DNA from: Actinomyces sp.
GTDB taxonomy: Bacteria; Actinomycetota; Actinomycetes; Actinomycetales; Actinomycetaceae
NCBI GenBank assembly: GCA_012837655.1
Contig: DUQT01000260.1
Span: forward strand, 1 to 18,945
Length of the DNA stretch: 18,945 nt
Direction: 5' to 3'
Shown: positions 1-6,101 of the stretch, piece after piece
Layout: every line of letters starts with the position of its first letter
Numbering within the stretch: position 1 is the first letter of the stretch
The notes under the pieces: generated by a model
What the model saw: the letters and a program-made list of their open reading frames with translations, nothing else
What the model was told of the DNA's origin: nothing
Database searches by the model: none
Translations under genes and position numbers: made by a program

Positions 1-109
1 CCCAGGCATCCAGATGAGGCCATTTTGGGTCTGAAACCCAATTTTTGGCACCGCGCCAGCCGTGCCAACTCTAGAAAAGAAGGAAATCCCCGCCACCGGC
101 GGGGATTCG
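1..109 (-). repeat. Inverted repeat, copy 1 (pairs with 3220-3327)
   Basis: Read on the minus strand, this stretch matches 3220-3327 read on the plus strand over about 109 bases, with one substitution and one single-base indel. It contains, in the direction of typA transcription, a GC-rich terminator hairpin, a T-rich tract, a second hairpin with TTGGCA/TGCCAA arms, and a GGGTTTCAGACCC palindrome. The repeat reaches base 1, so it may continue outside the window. The pair flanks typA and the PH-like gene in opposite orientation. The match is seen directly; any role in recombination is inference. Confidence 0.93.
85..107 (-). terminator. Rho-independent terminator of typA
   Basis: A perfect 10-bp GC-rich stem (AATCCCCGCC / GGCGGGGATT) with a 3-base loop lies 10 bases past the typA stop. 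On the minus strand it is followed by a T-rich run (TTTCCTTCTTTTC). The same hairpin occurs at 3222-3244 after the PH-like gene, as part of the large inverted repeat. Confidence 0.85.
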
Positions 110-117
110 CCCCCCCC

Positions 118-2040
118 TTAGTCCCGCGCTTCGCGTCGGGCTCTCGCTGCGATCTTGAACCGCTCCTGGGATGACAGCACGTTCTTGCGAATCCGCACCG
201 CTGTCGGAGTAACTTCAACCGACTCGTCCTCGGCCGCGAACTCTAGCGACTCTTCCAGGGTGAGCGTCCGCGGAGTGTCAAGCCCCTCATAGCTATCTGC
301 CGCCGCGGCGCGCATGTTGGTCTGCTTCTTTTCGCGGGTGAGGTTCACGTCCATGTCCTCATTGCGCGAGTTCTCGCCGACGACCTGGCCCTCATAAACC
401 TCCGAGCCTGGCTGCACCAGGAAGGTTCCGCGTTCCTGCAGGTTGATCATCGCGTACGGAGTCGCCTGCCCCGCCCGGTCCGCCACCAGCGACCCGGTGT
501 TGCGCGAAACAATCGTTCCGTGCCACGGTTCGTAACCCGCGGCATACGATGACGCGATACCGGTACCACGCGTTTCGGTCAGGAAACGCGTGCGGAACCC
601 AATCAGACCACGCGCCGGCACGATGAACTCCAGCCGCACCCAGCCGGTCCCGTGGTTGGCCATGTTTTCCATGCGCCCCTTGCGCGCAGCCAGCAACTGC
701 GTGACTTCGCCCAGGTACTCCTCGGGCACGTCAATAGTCAGCTGTTCCATCGGCTCATAAATCTTGCCGTCGATTTCGCGCTTGACGACCTGTGGCTTTC
801 CAACCGTCAGCTCAAAACCTTCACGCCGCATCTGCTCAACCAAAATCGCCAGAGCCAGCTCGCCACGCCCTTGAACCTCCCACATGTCTGGACGGTCCGT
901 CGGCAGAACTCGTAGCGAAACGTTACCGATCAGCTCACGATCCAAGCGGTCCTTGACCTGCCGAGCAGTGACCTTCGTGTTCTTCTCACGCCCAGCCATC
1001 GGCGAAGTGTTCGTCCCCACCGTGATCGAAATCGCCGGATCGTCAACCGTAATTAGGGGTAGCGGATGTGGATCTTCGAGGTCGACCAGGCTCTCACCGA
1101 TCGTGATCTCCGGGATACCAGCTACCGCCACAATGTCGCCAGCACGCGCAACCTGCGCGGGAACTCGCTCGAGCCCCTCAGTCTTCAACAGTTCCGTGAT
1201 CTTCACCGGCGTGAGCGACCCATCCGCACGCGCCCAACCCACGTGTTGCCCCTTGCGCAACTCTCCGTTGTGAATGCGAAGAAGCGCAATCCTACCGAGG
1301 AACGGCGACGCGTCCAGGTTAGTCACGTGCGCCTGCAAAGCTGCGCCCTCGTCGTATGAAGGGCCGGGAATGCGGGAAAGAAGCGTTTCGAATAGGGGTT
1401 CGAGGTCGGTCTCCGGGACTTCTCCGAGGGCGGGCTGCTCGAGCGACGACCGCCCTAGTTTTGCGGACGCGTAAAGCACGGGCACGTCGAGCAGGGCATC
1501 CAGGTCAACCTCGTGCCCATCGTTTTGCATATCTTCCGCGAGCGACAGCAACAGGTCGGTGGTTTCGTCGACGACCTCTTCAATCCGCGAGTCCGGCCTA
1601 TCCACCTTGTTGACAACTACGACAACTGGCAACTGTGATTCCAGCGCCTTTCGTAGCACGAACCGAGTCTGCGGCAGCGGCCCCTCGGCGGCATCAACCA
1701 GCAGCAGCACGCCGTCCACCATCGACAGCGCCCGCTCGACCTCGCCACCAAAATCCGCGTGACCGGGAGTATCCACAACGTTAATCGTGATCCCGTTTTC
1801 CAGACCCAGCTTCTGCGCAGTCGGACCGAGGTAATGCACCGCCGTATTCTTAGCCAGGATCGTGATGCCCTTTTCGCGTTCCAAATCGCCAGAATCCATG
1901 ACGCGCTCTCCGCGAGACTCGACCGTGTCATGCTCCGAAAACGCGCCAGACTGCCAAAGCATGGCGTCAACCATGGTCGTCTTACCGTGGTCTACGTGAG
2001 CAACGATCGCGATGTTTCGAATATCTTCGCGAATGGTCAT
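118..2040 (-). CDS. typA: Translational GTPase TypA/BipA
   Basis: TypA (BipA) is a ribosome-binding GTPase of the EF-G/LepA superfamily, involved in 50S assembly and in stress or cold adaptation; it acts in the cytoplasm. The 640-residue product shows the full G-domain set: AHVDHGKT at 14-21 (G1), RGERVMDSGDLEREKGIT at about 43-60 (switch region), DTPGHAD at 90-96 (G3), NKVD at 144-147 (G4) and SAKLG near 193 (G5). Elongation-factor domain II, EF-G-like domains and the TypA-specific C-terminal domain follow. Length is about normal for the family (roughly 600-640). The ATG at 2040 is preceded by AGGAGACTCC, a good ribosome binding site. It is transcribed alone, away from the PH-like gene, and ends in a strong terminator shared with that gene. 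Confidence 0.97.
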   Translation of the reverse strand: MTIREDIRNIAIVAHVDHGKTTMVDAMLWQSGAFSEHDTVESRGERVMDSGDLEREKGITILAKNTAVHYLGPTAQKLGLENGITINVVDTPGHADFGGEVERALSMVDGVLLLVDAAEGPLPQTRFVLRKALESQLPVVVVVNKVDRPDSRIEEVVDETTDLLLSLAEDMQNDGHEVDLDALLDVPVLYASAKLGRSSLEQPALGEVPETDLEPLFETLLSRIPGPSYDEGAALQAHVTNLDASPFLGRIALLRIHNGELRKGQHVGWARADGSLTPVKITELLKTEGLERVPAQVARAGDIVAVAGIPEITIGESLVDLEDPHPLPLITVDDPAISITVGTNTSPMAGREKNTKVTARQVKDRLDRELIGNVSLRVLPTDRPDMWEVQGRGELALAILVEQMRREGFELTVGKPQVVKREIDGKIYEPMEQLTIDVPEEYLGEVTQLLAARKGRMENMANHGTGWVRLEFIVPARGLIGFRTRFLTETRGTGIASSYAAGYEPWHGTIVSRNTGSLVADRAGQATPYAMINLQERGTFLVQPGSEVYEGQVVGENSRNEDMDVNLTREKKQTNMRAAAADSYEGLDTPRTLTLEESLEFAAEDESVEVTPTAVRIRKNVLSSQERFKIAARARREARD

Positions 2041-2438
2041 GGAGTCTCCTGATCTAGCGCACCTCGCGGCCCCTTACCGCTGAAAAACCGTGCCCTACTA
2101 CTGTAGACCCGCCAACGGAGATCAGCGCACTTCGTGTCCTGCGAAATTCGCCACGTCCTCGCAATTTTTCCGATCGTCGAGGGCGGTGCAGGCGCCTGCA
2201 TTTGTTCTTGCTGCTGGCCTTATTTGCCTTGTGTTTGTTTGCCGTCGGAGGGCGGTGCTGAGCTCTAGATTTTTCCTTGCTACCCGCGTGCTCAGGTTGC
2301 GTTTGTTCGTCGCAGGAGGGCGGTGCTGCTTCTGGAATTCCTAGGGTTGCCAGCCTTCTCGGGATACTCTGCGTATGTTTCGAGGGCGCAGTTTGGCTCT
2401 GGATCCACCGAGGTCCCCGGTACGTCTAGACTGGGCGT
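2041..2438. repeat. typA/PH-gene divergent intergenic region with three 68-69-bp repeat units
   Basis: This 398-base gap separates two divergent genes and must hold both promoters, but I see no convincing -35/-10 pair for either. It does hold three copies of GAGGGCGGTGC, starting at 2179, 2248 and 2316 (spacing 69 and 68). Each is preceded by GTCG or a close variant; the last two are also preceded by GTTTGTT, and the sequence after the motif diverges. Further exact copies sit in other gaps at 3474-3484 (minus) and 10614-10624. No coding sequence is supported here. Confidence 0.6.
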
Positions 2439-3023
2439 ATGCATCCAACTATCACGATAGATTCAACCGCGGCCCGGGTGGGAACCTATATAGCGGCTGC
2501 GATGGCTTTGTTTACGTCAGGCATCATTATTGTCGCCGACGGGCCGCGGATTGCGCTGGTTTCGCTTCCGTATGTGTGGCTCGTGTTTTGGGTGGTCTAC
2601 ATGCTGTGGTGGATGCCGCGCCTGATTGTTTCCCCGCAGGAAATAACTGTTCGGAACATGCTGTTTTCCTGGGTTGTGCCGTGGGAGCAGTACACCGGCG
2701 CGCGACTGAATCTTGGGTTGATCCTGGAGACTCGCGACAAAGACATTCGTGCTTCTGCCGCGCGTCCGCGCACTGGGGTGCGTAACATGAAGGCGCATAC
2801 GGGGCCGGCGCCGCTCCCCCATATTGATGAGTCAAAGGATGCCCTGCGGCTTGACCTAGATTCGGGGCAGGCAGCGCAACTACTGCGCGAGTATTACGAA
2901 CGGCATCAGGAAGCCGGCTTGGGTGCGCCTGATCGGCCGGTCGAAAGAAGGTTGAACATTGTGCCACTTCTGGTGGCGTTGGTGTTGTTGCTGATGACGT
3001 TCATTCCGCTCATGCCGGCGTGA
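2439..3023 (+). CDS. PH-like domain membrane protein (CFP6-type)
   Basis: A 194-residue membrane protein of unknown detailed function. Two hydrophobic segments near the N-terminus (about 16-33 and 38-59, the latter rich in Trp/Val/Tyr) are followed by a sequence typical of actinobacterial PH-like domains: RLIVSPQEITVRNMLFSWVV at 61-80, then a Pro-Trp turn leading into the predicted strand and helix. The region 100-130 is Arg/Pro-rich and probably disordered. A last hydrophobic segment (173-192) ends the protein. Similar proteins (for example the mycobacterial low-molecular-weight antigen CFP6 family) are membrane-associated and mostly uncharacterised. The ATG at 2439 has only a weak upstream GGGCG. 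The gene diverges from typA and ends before a 32-bp repeat array and a terminator. The family call is by pattern; the role is unknown. Confidence 0.75.
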   Translation: MHPTITIDSTAARVGTYIAAAMALFTSGIIIVADGPRIALVSLPYVWLVFWVVYMLWWMPRLIVSPQEITVRNMLFSWVVPWEQYTGARLNLGLILETRDKDIRASAARPRTGVRNMKAHTGPAPLPHIDESKDALRLDLDSGQAAQLLREYYERHQEAGLGAPDRPVERRLNIVPLLVALVLLLMTFIPLMPA

Positions 3024-3030
3024 GGTCGTT

Positions 3031-3187
3031 CCTGCCAGCGTTGGTTTAGACGTTAGCGAGTTCGTGCTGGAGCTGGTTTAGACGAGAGGGAGTATCCGCT
3101 GGCGTTGGTCTAGATGAGAGAACCGCTCAAGCGTTGGTGTAGGCGTGAGGGTGTTCCCGCGGAAGTTGGTTTAACAGTTTGGTTTAG
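3031..3187 (+). repeat. Degenerate ~32-bp tandem repeat array
   Basis: The core TTGGTTTAG (with variants CTGGTTTAG, TTGGTCTAG, TTGGTGTAG, TTGGTTTAA) starts at 3041, 3073, 3105, 3134 and 3166, a period of 32, 32, 29 and 32, with a last core at 3179. It is followed by GACG/GATGAG-type sequence in several units. The array begins within ten bases of the PH-like gene stop and lies before the terminator, so it would form the 3' untranslated region. The units are contiguous without spacers, so this is not a CRISPR. Confidence 0.75.
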
Positions 3188-3219
3188 TCTCTTCCCACCA
3201 TGGGCTCCACAATGAAGAT

Positions 3220-3327
3220 CGAATCCCCGCCGGTGGCGGGGATTTCCTTCTTTTCCAGAGTTGGCACGGCGGCGCGGTGCCAAAAATTGGGTTTCAGACC
3301 CAAAATGGCCTCATCTGGATGCCTGGG
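3220..3327 (+). repeat. Inverted repeat, copy 2 (pairs with 1-109)
   Basis: This is the second arm of the large inverted repeat, about 107 of 109 positions identical to the reverse complement of 1-109. It starts with the terminator hairpin and ends at the motif GATGCCTGGG. The middle has the hairpin TTGGCAC...GTGCCAA (3261-3283) and the palindrome GGGTTTCAGACCC (3289-3301). The TTCAGACCC motif links this arm to the TTCAG-type units that follow downstream. Confidence 0.93.
3222..3244 (+). terminator. Rho-independent terminator downstream of the PH-like gene
   Basis: A 10-bp stem AATCCCCGCC / GGCGGGGATT with loop GGT is followed on the plus strand by TCCTTCTTTTCC. It lies about 200 bases past the stop of the PH-like gene, beyond the 32-bp array. 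It is identical in sequence and relative direction to the typA terminator. Confidence 0.8.
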
Positions 3328-3344
3328 CTGCCGTCTAAATTGCG

Positions 3345-3484
3345 ATTCAGACCCTTAGTGACGTCGTGTCTGCCCGGGTGGGGTGCCGCGAATTTACCTT
3401 TCAGACCCCAACTGCCAAGTTTCAACGGTTCAACCTCAGTTTGCAGGCAGTTTGGGTCTGAATGGGTTTGACAGCACCGCCCTC
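3345..3484 (+). repeat. Divergent TTCAGACCC-type repeat units
   Basis: ATTCAGACCC at 3345 and TTCAGACCCC at 3400 are followed by CAACTGCCAAG, and GTTTGGGTCTGAATGG (from 3450) is the inverted counterpart. These look like diverged members of the family that becomes regular from 3493. The stretch ends with a minus-strand copy of GAGGGCGGTGC at 3474-3484. No open frame with protein-like features is present. Confidence 0.5.
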
Positions 3485-3492
3485 AAAAATCG

Positions 3493-3824
3493 ATTCAGAC
3501 GGTAACTGGCAAAAACAGGTGCTATTTCTGCCACTAGGGGTCGGAATGGTTTCTAAGAAGCCTCTCCCAAACACTATTCAGAGGGAAACTAACCAAAACA
3601 CACCCTGAAACCGCCACTTGGGGTCTCAAAGCCATCTGGGCAGCGGGCTACGAAAACCATTCAGAGGGCAACTGGCAAGAACAGGTGGTGTTTCTGCCAC
3701 TTAGGGTCGGAATGGTTTCTCAGCAGCCAGTCCCAAACACCATTCAGACGGGAACTAACCAAAACATACCCTGAAACCGCCACTTGGGGTCTGAATCGAA
3801 ATTTAGAGCGATCAGAACCGCCTT
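3493..3824 (+). repeat. 83-bp tandem repeat with 166-bp higher-order unit (4 units)
   Basis: ATTCAGA starts units at 3493, 3576, 3659 and 3742, exactly 83 bases apart. Units 1 and 3 are very alike, as are units 2 and 4, so the array is a duplicated dimer of 166 bp. Each odd unit begins ATTCAGA..GG.AACTGGCA and contains CTGCCACT..GGGTCGGAAT, which are roughly complementary and can fold into an imperfect hairpin. Even units carry GCCACTTGGGGTCT near their centre. All of this is direct observation; no function is known to me. Confidence 0.85.
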
Positions 3825-3831
3825 CTTACAG

Positions 3832-4044
3832 CCACCTGGCCCGTCAATCAGGCCCCAGGCAACCCGACTCGACCAACCAGGCCCCAAACCACCGGACGGG
3901 TCCAGGCTTCGAACAAGGCACAGCGAGCCACACGAGGTCCCTGGCCAACCAAGCCCGCAACCATGACAAGCCCCAAGCCACCTGGCCCCGTCAATCAGCC
4001 CCGGGCAACCCGACTCGACCAACCAGGCCCCAAGCCACCCGACG
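3832..4044 (+). repeat. Direct repeat of ~67 bp at 3832-3898 and 3978-4044
   Basis: Two copies start CCACCTGGCCC and share GCAACCCGACTCGACCAACC and AGGCCCCAA, differing at only a few positions, with an offset of 146 bases. Because 146 is not a multiple of three, the copies fall in different reading frames, which argues against a repeated protein domain. The intervening sequence carries smaller echoes of CCAACCA and CCCCAAGCCACC. Confidence 0.8.
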
Positions 4045-4087
4045 AGGCCATCCATCCAAGCCCCCGCACCCGTACCCTAAAACACGA

Positions 4088-4119
4088 CTTGGCCCCGCAC
4101 CTTTCGATGCGGGGCCAAG
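4088..4119 (-). terminator. Terminator of the peptide-binding protein gene
   Basis: A perfect 12-bp stem CTTGGCCCCGCA / TGCGGGGCCAAG closes an 8-base loop. It lies 33 bases past the stop of the minus-strand binding protein gene and is followed on that strand by TCGTGTTTTAG. It marks the end of the ABC transporter operon. Confidence 0.87.
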
Positions 4120-4152
4120 CTCAGCTCTCAAATCAGCTGCAGCTCAAGCTGA

Positions 4153-5844
4153 TTACTCGGAGACGAATCCGATGTCCTCAGGCTTGCCGTTGGACAGGCC
4201 GAACGAGCCGTAGTTTGCGAGGTTCTTCGGAACCGCAGTGTACTCGATGCGGCGGTATAGCGGGACGGTCATGACGCGGTCCCAGATGACGCGGTCGACT
4301 TCGTTGGTGAGTTCGATGCGCTTCTCATGGTCCATCTCAACGTCGATCTGCTTGATAAGTGAGTCGATCTCGTCGTCACACAGGTTCGAGAAGTTGGATC
4401 CCGAGTCACAGCCGTAAATCTGGCCGACGTTCGCCATCGGGTACGGCGTACCCTGCCAAGCGAAGGAGGTGATGCCGAACTGGCTGTCGATCAGGAATCC
4501 GGGGAACTCATCCGAAGACTTGTTCACCATCTGAACCTTGACGCCGATCTTCTCCATGTCGGACTGCAGTAGCTTTCCTTCGTTTTCCGAGGTCGGAACG
4601 CCCTGGATTAGCTGGTACTCAACGACGAGTTCTTCGCCGTCCTTGGTGCGGTACTGAGCGCCGTCCTCGAGGGTCCAGCCAAGTTCGTCAAGCTGTGCGC
4701 CTGCGGCTTCCGGATCGTAAGCGAAGTCGGCGGAGTTGTCCTGGTAGCCTTCCTGACCAGGCATGAAGAAGTGGTTACCAAGCATGAGCTCTTCCGGCTT
4801 GACCGGTAGGCCAGCGAGGTCGGAAGCTGCGATCGCTTCACGGTTCAGGCCCTTAACAATTGCCTGGCGGATCTCCTTTTCCTGAAGGAGGCCGGAGTTG
4901 GTGTTGAACGTGAAGTGACGCCACTGGAGGCCACCGGCTTCACGGATTTCAGCGTCGGCACGGCTGGAAACTGTCTGGTACTGGTCAGAGTTAATCAGAC
5001 CCGTGACGACGTCAACTTCCTTGTTAGCGAAGGAACGAGTTGAGGTCGCGGGATCAAGTTCACGGAAGGTAACTGAATCCAGCTTCGGAGCGTCGCCCCA
5101 CCATGCGTCGTTCGGAACCAGGGTGATGGTCCTCTGCGCCAGGTCTAGGTCACCGTACTTGAACGGGCCAGCGGTGAAGTTGTTGTCCGGCTTCTCCGCG
5201 CGGGCGTTGTCGAATGCGTCCGGGGTCTCAACTGCGGCCTTCGGCTGTACAGAAGACCAGGTTGCGCTCCAGTCCGGGTAGGTGGACTTGTAGGTGATGA
5301 CGACTTGGAATTCGTCTTCGCCCTTCTCAACCTTGTCGACCTGGTTGAAGCCGTCGGTGGAGGCTACGTTGAACTCTTCGTTCTCACCGTTGGCGGCCTT
5401 CCAGGTGGCCTCGTAGTCTTCCCAAGTGATGGGATCGCCGGAGTTCCACTTGGCTTCCGGGTTCAGGGTGAGGGTTACAACCTGCGGAGGCCCATCCTGA
5501 ACTTCGTAGTCCAGAACGTAGTTTTCGTTCGGAGAGAACTCGCCGTCTTCTGAGTACACCCAGTTGGCCGGCATTACGAATCCGTCAATATTGTTGGCAT
5601 CCACCTGGTTGCCTGCAGTGTGCAGGGTGTTCCACTGGGTGGGGAGCTGGCCGATGGCAAACCTTAGGTTGCCGCCGTCCTCGACCTTTTCACGGTCGGT
5701 CTTGTTGATGTCCGAAAGTGCCGGTAGAGAAGCGTCGCTTCCTCCCGAGCCTCCCTCTCCACCATCCCCGCTGTTGGAGCAACCCGCAAGAATCAGGGTC
5801 GCAGCAGCGGCAACAGCGGCGAACTTGTGAAGTGATCGCTTCAC
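4153..5844 (-). CDS. Oligopeptide ABC transporter substrate-binding lipoprotein (family 5)
   Basis: Extracytoplasmic peptide-binding protein that delivers substrate to the permeases encoded upstream in the same direction. The 563-residue product has a lipoprotein signal peptide: KR, a hydrophobic run of Ala/Leu/Ile, and the lipobox LAGC with Cys22 as the lipidation site. A Gly/Ser/Asp-rich linker follows to about residue 40. The mature part fits SBP family 5: NLRFAIGQLPTQWNTLH near the N-terminus, VTLTLNPEAKWNSGDPITWEDY (the usual W.dG.p.t..D signature, with Ser in place of Asp), and IRQAIVKGLNREAIA in the second lobe. Length is normal for the family. The start is GTG at 5844, with GGAGG six bases upstream. 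It is separated by 257 bases from the ATPase gene and may have its own promoter. The exact peptide preference cannot be read from the sequence. Confidence 0.93.
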   Translation of the reverse strand: MKRSLHKFAAVAAAATLILAGCSNSGDGGEGGSGGSDASLPALSDINKTDREKVEDGGNLRFAIGQLPTQWNTLHTAGNQVDANNIDGFVMPANWVYSEDGEFSPNENYVLDYEVQDGPPQVVTLTLNPEAKWNSGDPITWEDYEATWKAANGENEEFNVASTDGFNQVDKVEKGEDEFQVVITYKSTYPDWSATWSSVQPKAAVETPDAFDNARAEKPDNNFTAGPFKYGDLDLAQRTITLVPNDAWWGDAPKLDSVTFRELDPATSTRSFANKEVDVVTGLINSDQYQTVSSRADAEIREAGGLQWRHFTFNTNSGLLQEKEIRQAIVKGLNREAIAASDLAGLPVKPEELMLGNHFFMPGQEGYQDNSADFAYDPEAAGAQLDELGWTLEDGAQYRTKDGEELVVEYQLIQGVPTSENEGKLLQSDMEKIGVKVQMVNKSSDEFPGFLIDSQFGITSFAWQGTPYPMANVGQIYGCDSGSNFSNLCDDEIDSLIKQIDVEMDHEKRIELTNEVDRVIWDRVMTVPLYRRIEYTAVPKNLANYGSFGLSNGKPEDIGFVSE

Positions 5845-5882
5845 TGTGAACCTCCATGGTTTGTTGGATCAGAATTTATGAA

Positions 5883-5911
5883 AAGTTAACACTGAAGACC
5901 CTTCGAGTCCA
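5883..5911 (-). promoter_or_regulatory. Candidate promoter for the binding-protein gene
   Basis: On the minus strand TGGACT (5906-5911) and TAACTT (5883-5888) are spaced by 17 bases, each matching four of six consensus bases, about 38 bases before the GTG start. The surrounding 257-base gap is AT-rich near the start codon. A separate promoter would explain higher expression of the binding protein, as is common for ABC importers. This is a weak match only. Confidence 0.3.
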
Positions 5912-6101
5912 CAGTTTCTACGCCAGGCTATCGGTGCGCGGCGCGCTTGGCATAGTCAAATCCCCTAATTTTCTCGGTCTTGACCTAATCGCAACCAACG
6001 TCCCAAATGCTGAGAGTGCATACATTTCCCAGCCGTATCGTGTACCGCGTTCATTTTTCAATTCCCGAGGGCGGGGCTGGCCCACTCTATAGAAAAGCCA
6101 C

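Noticed and set aside
3031..3187. Possible CRISPR array
   Set aside because: Units are contiguous and degenerate with a 29-32 base period and no unique spacers; no cas gene is nearby.
3744..4055. 103-residue Gly/Trp-rich minus-strand frame
   Set aside because: It is made by the 146-bp direct repeat and the end of the 83-bp array; the repeats fall in different frames and no ribosome site or known domain is visible.
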